DNA from: an uncultured Oscillospiraceae bacterium
GTDB lineage: Bacteria > Bacillota > Clostridia > Oscillospirales > Acutalibacteraceae
Length of the DNA stretch: 7,967 nt
Assembly (NCBI GenBank): GCA_900544515.1
Contig: UQVI01000090.1
Location: 1 to 7,967 of the forward strand
Direction: 5' to 3'
Positions 1-4,912 of the stretch are shown one piece after another. Each line of letters opens with the position of its first letter. Positions within the stretch are counted from its first letter, which is position 1. Below the pieces are notes generated by a model that made no database searches, was not told the origin of the DNA, and worked only from the letters and a program-made list of their open reading frames with translations. The position numbers and the translations under genes were made by a program.

Positions 1-46
1 TTGTTATTTTTTGGACAATATAAAATAAAAATATCCGTATATACAA

Positions 47-80
47 GAATGTACAATCGGAATTGACCGATTGTACATTC
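47..80 (-). terminator. Long AT-rich hairpin downstream of the GPH transporter
   Basis: This is a perfect 14-bp inverted repeat (arms 47-60 and 67-80) around a 6-nt loop. It begins 21 bases beyond the stop codon of the minus-strand transporter. The position and stem length suit a transcription terminator, possibly a bidirectional one. The run of U expected after the stem is weak on both strands (CTTGTATATA on minus, CTTATC on plus), so this may be a poor intrinsic terminator or mainly a 3'-end stabiliser. Nothing recognisable lies in 1-46. Confidence 0.6.
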
Positions 81-101
81 TTATCAAAAAATATCAATTA
101 T

Positions 102-1763
102 TTATTCAGCATTATTTGCCTTAGCAGCAGCCTGGATTTTAGCTTCAATCTCAGCCTCTTTCTTTGCTCTGAATTCCTTAATCTTATCCTCATACTCAGC
201 CTCATTGAACTTATATCTGAGCATTGGGAAGATCTGAAGAATAAGACCGATTGAGCCAAGAACTGTAAGCATAAAGAAGATTGCATTAAGAACAGGCATA
301 TGATTTGCAATCATAACCTCTCTTGTCAGCTGGCCTGCGTCCTTAAGTGCAGTAAGCTCTGTTGACATTGTTGAATAACCAAAAGCATTAACAATTGCCA
401 TAACGATAAGATTGAATAAAGCGATACCAATCTTGTTCACAAGACTCTTAAATGAGAATACGGCACCCTCAAGTCTCTCACCTGTTTCCATCTCAATAAC
501 GTCAACAGCATCTGAGAAGATAGCCTGAAGAAGAACCAGACCCATACCTACCGGGAAGTTTGTGAAGAAACGGCATACGCAGTATACAACAAAGCCGATT
601 CTTGCCTGTGTAAGATTTTCACTTGTGTAAGGAACAACATACTGGCAAACAACAAATACTAAAATATTTGCAATTGCACAAATCCATGACATATGTATAA
701 AGAGGGTTTTCTTATCCATCTTCTTAAGCAAAGCAGGTACAATCGCCATTGAAAGCATATAGGAAACACCGCTGGAAATACTGAGTATCGGGAAGAGAAG
801 TCCTTCCTCTGTAAGATTAGGATTAAATCCTACTGTACTTTCTACCCATGAATTCAATGCAGGGAAATCGAAAATGCCGTAGCAGTTCCACTTAGCAAAG
901 AACATAAGGAACATTGCACCGAGATTAACGATTGCATAGAAGAATGCGGAAGCAAGAATAGCTCTCATATTTTTGTTACCAAACACAATTTTAAGAGCTT
1001 TTCTGTATTTAATCGGCTCTTCTTCAATATAAACCTTTTCCTTGATGCCAAAGAAAGAAATGAAGATTGGTATACCTGCCAATACAGCAAATACGATTGA
1101 TGCGACAAAGAAGCCCTTTCTTGCATCTTCAAACGCATATACAATTGGGAAGAATACAATTGACGGAAGAATTGTTCCGATTGAACCGAAAATGTTACTG
1201 ATTGAAATCGCACTAACCCTTTTCTTGTTTTCTGGGAAAACAAGAGGAGTAAGACCCTGATAAGGAATATCAATAGCGGTATAGAAAGTATAAAAAATAA
1301 GATAAGCAGCAACTGCATACCAGAAATTACCTGTATTAACAGCCTCATTTGATCTGATGATATGGAAGCCGTCACCAATAGTGGCAATTGTTGAAGCAAT
1401 ATCAATCTGAGAAATTGCAAAGGAACCGGAGTTAACAAAATCAACCGGAGCAAACAACAATATAAGACCAACCATCATCGGGATAACCATCCAAATAAGA
1501 TACGGACGACATTTGCCCCATTTTGTTCTAGTCTTATCAACAATCATACCCATCATCGGGTCATTGACAGCATCCCATACCTTTGTGATTGTAAGAACCA
1601 AACCAGCACCTACCATACCCAAACCGAGATTGTCTGCCAAATAAACATTGAGTGCATTACCGATAACATTAATAACAGTAAGCAGACCAAACGGAAGCAG
1701 TGAAAAGGCGAGTATTTCCTTAACGCTGGCATCCTTCAGATTAATCATTTTTCTTTTTGCCAA
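102..1763 (-). CDS. GPH (MelB-like) sugar:cation symporter, MFS superfamily
   Basis: This is a polytopic membrane transporter of the glycoside-pentoside-hexuronide:cation symporter family, which imports glycosides together with Na+ or H+. Numbering from the chosen TTG start, the family signature lies at about residues 63-87: WDAVNDP, with aspartates 64 and 68 where MelB carries its cation-binding acidic residues on helix II, then a GMIVDKTRTKWGKCRP loop. The rest is a series of hydrophobic segments consistent with 12 helices. At 553 residues it is longer than typical family members (about 450-480). The extra length is a 40-residue polar loop near 108-147, a loop near 292-322, and a charged Glu/Lys/Ala-rich helical tail from about 520. 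Start choice: GAGGTG lies 6 nt before TTG at 1763, the same spacing as in rpsO and the 3792-4058 gene here. A GTG at 1772 belongs to the Shine-Dalgarno itself, and ATG at 1748 has no good site. The gene stands alone with its own promoter. The substrate cannot be told from the sequence. Confidence 0.9.
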   Translation of the reverse strand: MAKRKMINLKDASVKEILAFSLLPFGLLTVINVIGNALNVYLADNLGLGMVGAGLVLTITKVWDAVNDPMMGMIVDKTRTKWGKCRPYLIWMVIPMMVGLILLFAPVDFVNSGSFAISQIDIASTIATIGDGFHIIRSNEAVNTGNFWYAVAAYLIFYTFYTAIDIPYQGLTPLVFPENKKRVSAISISNIFGSIGTILPSIVFFPIVYAFEDARKGFFVASIVFAVLAGIPIFISFFGIKEKVYIEEEPIKYRKALKIVFGNKNMRAILASAFFYAIVNLGAMFLMFFAKWNCYGIFDFPALNSWVESTVGFNPNLTEEGLLFPILSISSGVSYMLSMAIVPALLKKMDKKTLFIHMSWICAIANILVFVVCQYVVPYTSENLTQARIGFVVYCVCRFFTNFPVGMGLVLLQAIFSDAVDVIEMETGERLEGAVFSFKSLVNKIGIALFNLIVMAIVNAFGYSTMSTELTALKDAGQLTREVMIANHMPVLNAIFFMLTVLGSIGLILQIFPMLRYKFNEAEYEDKIKEFRAKKEAEIEAKIQAAAKANNAE

Positions 1764-1781
1764 AACATCCACCTCTTAATT

Positions 1782-1812
1782 AAAAAATACGCACGGCAAA
1801 CACACCGTGCGC
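1782..1812 (-). terminator. Terminator-like hairpin in the transporter leader (possible attenuator)
   Basis: On the minus strand, GCGCACGG pairs with CCGTGCGT (8 bp including one end G-U pair, 8-nt loop) and is followed at once by A and six T. This is the form of an intrinsic terminator. It lies between the transporter's -10 box and its Shine-Dalgarno site, so it falls within the first 30 or so nucleotides of the transcript. It could attenuate the transporter, or end read-through from the SGNH gene upstream. No known antiterminator target was recognised. Confidence 0.55.
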
Positions 1813-1825
1813 TCACATAACTGGT

Positions 1826-1834
1826 ATTATAGCA
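1826..1834 (-). promoter_or_regulatory. Extended -10 promoter of the GPH transporter
   Basis: On the minus strand the sequence TGCTATAAT is a perfect extended -10 element (TGn then TATAAT). No good -35 is found at 17 bp (TATCAA at that position), which is tolerated for extended -10 promoters. Transcription would start near 1819, giving a leader of about 55 nt that contains the hairpin at 1789-1812. The remaining intergenic stretch up to 1972 holds no gene and no clear terminator for the SGNH gene. Confidence 0.6.
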
Positions 1835-1972
1835 TATTTCCTCTTAATTTGATATCACAATTTATCCACTCAGAGAAAATTTACGTTTTGCATAAATAAA
1901 ACGATGTTTTTTTGTGCAATATAGACATACATTTTCATGTAATTATCAAATACAACCATTGCTTTTCAATCA

Positions 1973-2614
1973 TTATTTCAGCAGTGGTATCACTTTCTCA
2001 GTTACCTTTTCAAATCCAAATACATTAAGATGGAGTCCGTCATATGTATAATCCGCCTTCAAATCACCAGCATTATCCGAAAGTTCCTTTGTAAGATCAA
2101 GAAATGTTACCGAGTGCCTTTCGGCAAGAGTTTTAATTTTTGCATTCAGCTCAGGAATTTTTGCATTTTTCTTTTTATTATATCTGTTCATCTTAGCATT
2201 AACCGGATAAACTGCCTGCAAAATCACATTTGCACCACTGCATTTTTCTGAAATCATAATCAGTATTTTTTCAATATTATCAATAGTATCCTGCATAGGT
2301 ACACCATAGCCAAAATCATTTGTACCAATGAGCAGAACGATATTAGACGGCTGAATATTAAGCACATTACTTTCAATTCTTTCAAGGAGTCTGTCACTGG
2401 TGTCACCGCTGATTCCTCTGTTGTATACTGCAAGACCGCTCTTTGCTGTATAATCCGCATAAAGCTCCGTATGATTCAAGATTTCCGTTATGGAATCCCC
2501 TGCCAGAACCGTTTGCCCCATTTTACAATAATGCTTATTAAGATGTTCATAGTTAATCATCTTATTTCTTTTCTCTGCATTGTATTCCGTTTTTACCTTT
2601 TTAAATAATCCCAT
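1973..2614 (-). CDS. Cytoplasmic SGNH/GDSL-family hydrolase
   Basis: This 213-residue protein belongs to the SGNH hydrolase superfamily, which are serine esterases, lipases or acyl/acetyl hydrolases. All four blocks are visible: block I GDSIT at 39-43 (nucleophile Ser41), block II in NRGISGDTS (Gly70 region, oxyanion hole), block III GTND at 97-100 (Asn99), and block V DGLH at 192-195 (Asp192 and His195, completing the triad). There is no signal peptide or membrane segment, so it should act in the cytoplasm on a small ester. The acyl substrate cannot be predicted. Start: GGAGGAG lies about 6 nt before ATG at 2614. The frame stays open upstream to 2779 but that part overlaps rpmA antiparallel to nothing useful and lacks a start site. 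The gene lies directly after the rpmA terminator, with only about 20 nt between the hairpin and the ribosome binding site and no visible promoter, so expression probably relies on read-through. Confidence 0.9.
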   Translation of the reverse strand: MGLFKKVKTEYNAEKRNKMINYEHLNKHYCKMGQTVLAGDSITEILNHTELYADYTAKSGLAVYNRGISGDTSDRLLERIESNVLNIQPSNIVLLIGTNDFGYGVPMQDTIDNIEKILIMISEKCSGANVILQAVYPVNAKMNRYNKKKNAKIPELNAKIKTLAERHSVTFLDLTKELSDNAGDLKADYTYDGLHLNVFGFEKVTEKVIPLLK

Positions 2615-2632
2615 AGACGACTCCTCCAAATC

Positions 2633-2663
2633 AAACAAAAGCACGGACAAAAGTCCGCGCTTT
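2633..2663 (-). terminator. Intrinsic terminator after rpmA
   Basis: On the minus strand AAAGCGCGGAC and GTCCGTGCTTT form an 11-bp stem with one G-U pair and a TTTT loop, followed by T-rich sequence (TTTTGTTTG). It begins 12 bases after the rpmA stop codon and separates the ribosomal operon from the SGNH gene. Confidence 0.85.
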
Positions 2664-2675
2664 ATACTTAATATA

Positions 2676-2960
2676 TTACTGCTCAACAGGATAAACAGAA
2701 ACCTTTTTTCTGTCCTTACCCATTCTCTCAAACTTAACTGTACCATCAATAAGAGCGAAAAGAGTATCGTCCTTACCAATACCTACATTATTACCCGGAT
2801 GAATGTGAGTTCCTCTCTGGCGGTAAAGAATATTACCTGCAAGAACAAACTGACCGTCAGCTCTCTTAGCACCGAGACGCTTTGACTCTGAGTCACGACC
2901 GTTCTTTGTAGAACCCATACCTTTCTTATGAGCGAAAAGCTGTAAATCTAACTTAAGCAT
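2676..2960 (-). CDS. rpmA: Ribosomal protein L27 (bL27) with cleavable N-terminal extension
   Basis: bL27 sits in the large subunit with its N-terminus reaching the peptidyl transferase centre. The 94-residue product has the L27 core: HKKGMGSTKNGRDSESKRLG, then QRGTHIHPGNNVG and a basic C-terminal part. It begins with MLKLDLQLFA, the Firmicutes-specific extension. In Staphylococcus aureus this is removed between Phe9 and Ala10 by the protease Prp before L27 can work. Phe9-Ala10 is conserved here, and prp is the next gene upstream. Start: GGAGGTG lies 5 nt before ATG at 2960. The first 8 bases overlap the end of prp. It is the third gene of rplU-prp-rpmA and is followed by an intrinsic terminator. 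obgE, which often follows rpmA, is not present. Confidence 0.98.
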   Translation of the reverse strand: MLKLDLQLFAHKKGMGSTKNGRDSESKRLGAKRADGQFVLAGNILYRQRGTHIHPGNNVGIGKDDTLFALIDGTVKFERMGKDRKKVSVYPVEQ

Positions 2961-3276
2961 TGTTACACCTCCGATAAATAACTTTTATGTTTTCAGGATA
3001 GTCCTTTTCAAGCTCTGTCAAATGGAGCTTCAGTCCATTCAGAATATCCTGTGCTGATGATGCATTTTCAAGTATCATAAGCTTAAGATACCCGTCATCA
3101 GACTGTGCGTCGGCGTCAAGACCAAGTATTTCCGTAACTGTGTTGGCAGCCATAAGACAAGCACTGGAAACAAATGCACAAATCACATCTTCTCCGCTTT
3201 CTCCGCTATACGCGTGACCGCTCGCCAGAAATCCGCAAAGACCGTTGACACCGGTATAAAATTCTATTTCAATCAT
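2953..3276 (-). CDS. prp: Prp cysteine protease for L27 processing (YsxB family)
   Basis: This 107-residue protein is the small cysteine protease that trims the L27 N-terminal extension in Firmicutes. The catalytic pair is visible: His21 in the ASGHA motif and Cys33 in EDVICAFVSSA, matching His22 and Cys34 of S. aureus Prp. Length (about 105-110) and the position between rplU and rpmA are typical of the family. The ATG shares one base with the rplU stop (TAATG), and no strong ribosome binding site precedes it, so translation is probably coupled to rplU by reinitiation. Its own 3' end overlaps the rpmA start by 8 bases. The substrate extension on the neighbouring rpmA supports the assignment. 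Confidence 0.95.
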   Translation of the reverse strand: MIEIEFYTGVNGLCGFLASGHAYSGESGEDVICAFVSSACLMAANTVTEILGLDADAQSDDGYLKLMILENASSAQDILNGLKLHLTELEKDYPENIKVIYRRCNNA

Positions 3277-3584
3277 TATGCATTAATCTTGGTAATCTCA
3301 ACCTTTGTATATGGCTGACGATGACCCTTCTTGCGCTTCTCGTCCTTCTTTGGCTTGTAAGTAAATACAGTAATCTTCTTACCCTTGCCATTCTTAAGAA
3401 CCTTAGCAGCTACAGTAGCATCTGCGCAATCCTTACCTGCTTTAAAGCCGTCATCAGTACCAACTGCAAGAACATTATCAAATGTAACCTCTGCATCAGC
3501 TTCAGCATTGAGCTTCTCAATATAAAGAACGTCGCCCTCTGAAACCTTGTACTGCTTACCGCCTGTTACAACAACAGCGTACAT
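3276..3584 (-). CDS. rplU: Ribosomal protein L21 (bL21)
   Basis: The 102-residue protein is bL21, which binds 23S rRNA in the large subunit. The N-terminus MYAVVVTGGKQYKV with the following EGD and the basic stretch KKDEKRKKGHRQPYTKVEI near the C-terminus are diagnostic. Length is typical (about 103). Start: AAGGAGAG lies 9-10 nt before ATG at 3584. It is the first gene of rplU-prp-rpmA, transcribed from the strong promoter at 3671-3698 through a leader of about 80 nt that can fold (see the entry at 3585). Confidence 0.98.
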   Translation of the reverse strand: MYAVVVTGGKQYKVSEGDVLYIEKLNAEADAEVTFDNVLAVGTDDGFKAGKDCADATVAAKVLKNGKGKKITVFTYKPKKDEKRKKGHRQPYTKVEITKINA

Positions 3585-3665
3585 AATTCAAATCTCTCCT
3601 TATCCAAGTCTCGCTACGATAGGTGTATATATAATGTATATAACTTAGACCTATAATATGCGGCT
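3585..3665 (-). promoter_or_regulatory. Structured leader of rplU (candidate L21 leader)
   Basis: This is the predicted 5' untranslated region of the rplU operon. The arms ATAGGT (3619-3624) and ACCTAT (3649-3654) pair perfectly, and inside them TATATA (3626-3631) pairs with TATATA (3637-3642) around a 5-nt loop. An asymmetric internal loop lies between the two helices. L21 leaders that bind ribosomal protein are known upstream of rplU in Firmicutes. Membership of that family is inferred from position and folding only and was not matched to a covariance model. Confidence 0.45.
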
Positions 3666-3670
3666 TAATG

Positions 3671-3698
3671 ATTATACCACAAATACAGATATTGTCAA
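3671..3698 (-). promoter_or_regulatory. Consensus sigma-A promoter of the rplU operon
   Basis: On the minus strand TTGACA (3698-3693) and TATAAT (3676-3671) are both perfect consensus hexamers, separated by 16 bp. Transcription would start near 3665, about 80 nt before the rplU ATG. A promoter this strong suits a ribosomal protein operon. Confidence 0.85.
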
Positions 3699-3710
3699 GG
3701 ATTAATTGAA

Positions 3711-3788
3711 TTATTCTTCAGCGTTAGCGGGCTCGGAGTCAACATTATCTTACAAAGCACCAAATTCCCTTTGCGGCAGATTTCATTT
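3711..3788 (-). pseudogene. Possible coding debris or dispersed repeat upstream of rplU
   Basis: Read on the minus strand from 3785, the stretch gives NLPQREFGAL, a stop (3750-3752), then DNVDSEPANAEE and a stop (3711-3713), all in one frame. The second piece has the composition of an acidic C-terminal tail, and the stretch is more GC-rich than its surroundings. It has no start codon or ribosome binding site and no length to speak of. It may be the end of a gene lost when the 3792-4372 module arrived, or a non-coding dispersed repeat. The parent gene cannot be named. Confidence 0.25.
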
Positions 3789-3791
3789 ATT

Positions 3792-4058
3792 CTAATCTCG
3801 CAAGGCATACACAATCATTTTGACACCAAATTTATAACCAACCTCAAATGCCTGATATTCACATTCAGCGCACAAACTTATAGATAGATTATGAAACTCT
3901 TCCAAAATCTCTTTTCCGTCCTCATTAAGAAATTCTGATAATTCGTCGTCACATTCTGATATCATATCCAATAATTGCTGATATCTTTCGCTATGGCACA
4001 TAGTCAAATCAAGGCCCTTACCGCCATCCCATATATTTCTCAGTATTTCTTCAAACAT
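3792..4058 (-). CDS. Small acidic protein of unknown function (DUF6809-like)
   Basis: This 88-residue protein starts MFEEILRNIWDGG, continues with an acidic helical middle (RYQQLLDMISECDDELSEFL, about 26-44) and ends in EVGYKFGVKMIVYAL. From memory this plan (short N-terminal EE-L segment, a central helical pair, a final G-x-x-x-G helix) resembles the small clostridial proteins called DUF6809. The function of that family is unknown and the match is unverified. No signal peptide, membrane segment or catalytic motif is seen; cysteines occur at 21, 36, 63 and 66. Start: GAGGTG lies 6 nt before ATG at 4058. The frame also opens at GTG 4067, but that GTG is the Shine-Dalgarno site. The gene is divergent from an HTH regulator, and its promoter contains a palindromic operator, so it is probably repressed by that neighbour. 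No clear terminator follows. Confidence 0.8.
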   Translation of the reverse strand: MFEEILRNIWDGGKGLDLTMCHSERYQQLLDMISECDDELSEFLNEDGKEILEEFHNLSISLCAECEYQAFEVGYKFGVKMIVYALRD

Positions 4059-4074
4059 ATTTATCACCTCATTA

Positions 4075-4103
4075 ATTATAGTTCACATATGAACTAAAGT
4101 CAA
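4075..4103 (-). promoter_or_regulatory. Promoter of the DUF6809-like gene
   Basis: On the minus strand TTGACT (4103-4098) and TATAAT (4080-4075) are separated by exactly 17 bp, one mismatch from the sigma-A consensus. The spacer is occupied by the palindrome at 4079-4096, so a protein bound there would exclude RNA polymerase. Confidence 0.8.
4079..4096. promoter_or_regulatory. Operator 1: TAGTTCA-N4-TGAACTA palindrome
   Basis: A perfect 7-bp inverted repeat with a 4-bp centre (CATA) overlaps the -10 and fills the spacer of the minus-strand promoter. The size and symmetry suit a dimer of a Cro/CI-type regulator, which is encoded divergently 55 bp away. Confidence 0.75.
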
Positions 4104-4121
4104 TAGTTAACTTATGAACTA
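4104..4121. promoter_or_regulatory. Operator 2: TAGTTAA-N4-TGAACTA palindrome
   Basis: This is a second copy of the palindrome with one changed base in its left arm. Its centre is 25 bp from that of operator 1. It abuts the -35 of the minus promoter and lies at the likely promoter of the HTH gene (TATGATAAAAT at 4120-4130), so it probably mediates autoregulation. The imperfect arm suggests weaker binding than at operator 1. Confidence 0.7.
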
Positions 4122-4150
4122 TGATAAAATTCACTAAGAGGTGAACCCTA

Positions 4151-4372
4151 ATGGAATACTATGAAAGAATAAAAGAATTACGAGAAGATAAGGACAAAAC
4201 GCAAAAAGAAATAGCAAGCATATTAAAAACCTCGCAATCCTATTACAGCCAATATGAAACGGGTAAAAGACGATTGCCGATAGAACATCTAACAACATTA
4301 TGTATTTTTTACAATGTATCAGCTGATTATATATTAGGATTACCTAAAGGATTAAGCCATCCCGAAAGGTAG
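4151..4372 (+). CDS. Small Cro/CI-type (XRE family) HTH regulator
   Basis: The 73-residue protein is a single helix-turn-helix domain of the Cro/C1 type. Helices 2 and 3 lie in KTQKEIASILKTSQSYYSQY (residues 16-35), followed by ETGKRRLP and a hydrophobic stretch ending in YNVSADYILGL, the classic end of the XRE fold. There is no second domain, so nothing indicates a ligand, protease cleavage or toxin partner. Start: AGAGGTG lies 7 nt before ATG. It is divergent from the DUF6809-like gene, and two palindromes lie between them. It most likely represses that gene and itself. Codon use (AGA, ATA, TTA) is more AT-rich than in neighbouring rpsO and pnp, which fits either acquisition or simply low expression. 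Confidence 0.9.
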   Translation: MEYYERIKELREDKDKTQKEIASILKTSQSYYSQYETGKRRLPIEHLTTLCIFYNVSADYILGLPKGLSHPER

Positions 4373-4404
4373 AATATGTATACTATATAAAAATAAATTT
4401 ATGC

Positions 4405-4433
4405 TTTACAAATTCTTACAGTTGTGATATAAT
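4405..4433 (+). promoter_or_regulatory. Strong promoter of rpsO
   Basis: TTTACA (4405-4410) and TATAAT (4428-4433) are separated by 17 bp, with a TGA just before the -10 making an extended -10. Transcription should start near 4440. It follows the HTH gene stop by only 33 bases, and no terminator for the HTH gene is apparent in between. Confidence 0.8.
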
Positions 4434-4439
4434 CAACTC

Positions 4440-4544
4440 GCTGTGACGGATTACACGGTTATGGGTGCAAGCCTATTCAGGAGTCACCTATCCCATTACT
4501 GAGTTTTCCGACAATCGGCAAATACTATTAATGAGGTGAAAATT
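4440..4544 (+). promoter_or_regulatory. Structured leader of rpsO (candidate S15-binding regulator)
   Basis: The leader of about 105 nt contains several pairings: GTGAC (4443-4447) with GTCAC (4483-4487); inside it ATGGGT (4461-4466) with GCCTAT (4471-4476), closed by a GCAA tetraloop of the GNRA type and containing G-U next to G-C pairs; and a small CCGA/TCGG hairpin (4508-4518). A competing fold pairs ATGGG (4461-4465) with CCCAT (4492-4496) and GGTG with CACC. S15 is known to autoregulate through diverse mRNA leaders carrying G-U/G-C motifs. Assignment here is inference from position and folding. Confidence 0.5.
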
Positions 4545-4820
4545 ATGACACAGGCTGAAAAGCAGGCAATCATGGCAGAGTATGCTACACACGAAGGCGA
4601 TACAGGTTCTCCTGAGGTACAGATTGCTGTACTTACAACAAGAATCAACGAGCTTACCGCTCACCTTAAGGTGCATAAGAAGGACCACCACTCACGTCGC
4701 GGTCTTCTTAAAATGGTAGGTCACAGAAGAAACCTTCTTGTATATCTTTACAACAAGGATATTGAAAGATACCGTGCTCTTATCAAGAAGCTTGGTATCC
4801 GTGATACTCTCGACAAATAA
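4545..4820 (+). CDS. rpsO: Ribosomal protein S15 (uS15)
   Basis: uS15 binds the 16S rRNA central domain early in small-subunit assembly. The 91-residue product carries the family's hallmark stretches: HEGDTGSPEVQIAVLTTRI, HLKVHKKDHHSRRGLL with its rRNA-binding HHSRR, and RRNLLVYLYNKDIERY. Length is normal (about 89). Start: GAGGTG lies 6 nt before ATG at 4545; GTG at 4536 is part of that ribosome binding site. It is followed by a terminator and then pnp, an order also found in E. coli. The stop codon forms the loop of a 6-bp hairpin (GACAAA-TAA-TTTGTC, 4812-4826). Confidence 0.98.
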   Translation: MTQAEKQAIMAEYATHEGDTGSPEVQIAVLTTRINELTAHLKVHKKDHHSRRGLLKMVGHRRNLLVYLYNKDIERYRALIKKLGIRDTLDK

Positions 4821-4830
4821 TTTGTCAAAT

Positions 4831-4866
4831 AGGCAAGCATCTGATCGGTGCTTGCCTTGTTTTCCT
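4831..4866 (+). terminator. Intrinsic terminator after rpsO
   Basis: AGGCAAGCATC (4831-4841) pairs with GGTGCTTGCCT (4847-4857) over 11 bp including one T-G pair, with a 5-nt loop, followed by TGTTTTCCTTT. It starts 10 bases after the rpsO stop. Since no convincing pnp promoter is seen between it and pnp, termination is likely partial, with pnp at least partly read from the rpsO promoter. Confidence 0.85.
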
Positions 4867-4912
4867 TTATTTCAGGTTGTTGAATTCAGCAATCCTGCTT
4901 AACGCAGTAATC

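Noticed and set aside
965..1471. A 168-residue open frame on the minus strand
   Set aside because: It is a shifted frame within the GPH transporter and shows Leu-rich out-of-frame translation with no start site.
1884..1903. Inverted repeat CGTTTT-N8-AAAACG upstream of the transporter promoter
   Set aside because: It is short and AT-rich, about 50 bp from the -10, and matches no operator recognised, including cre.
2030..2885. Plus-strand and minus-strand open frames at 2030-2251, 2260-2460 and 2580-2885
   Set aside because: They lie antisense or out of frame to the SGNH gene, rpmA and the end of prp, without ribosome binding sites.
4812..4826. Hairpin GACAAA-TAA-TTTGTC with the rpsO stop codon as loop
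   Set aside because: A 6-bp AT-rich stem is readily found by chance and a proper terminator follows at once, so no separate role is claimed.
4877..4911. TTGTTG or TTGAAT as a -35 for a separate pnp promoter
   Set aside because: The sequences at -10 distance (TAACGC, CGCAGT) are far from consensus; a pnp promoter could still exist but is not supported.
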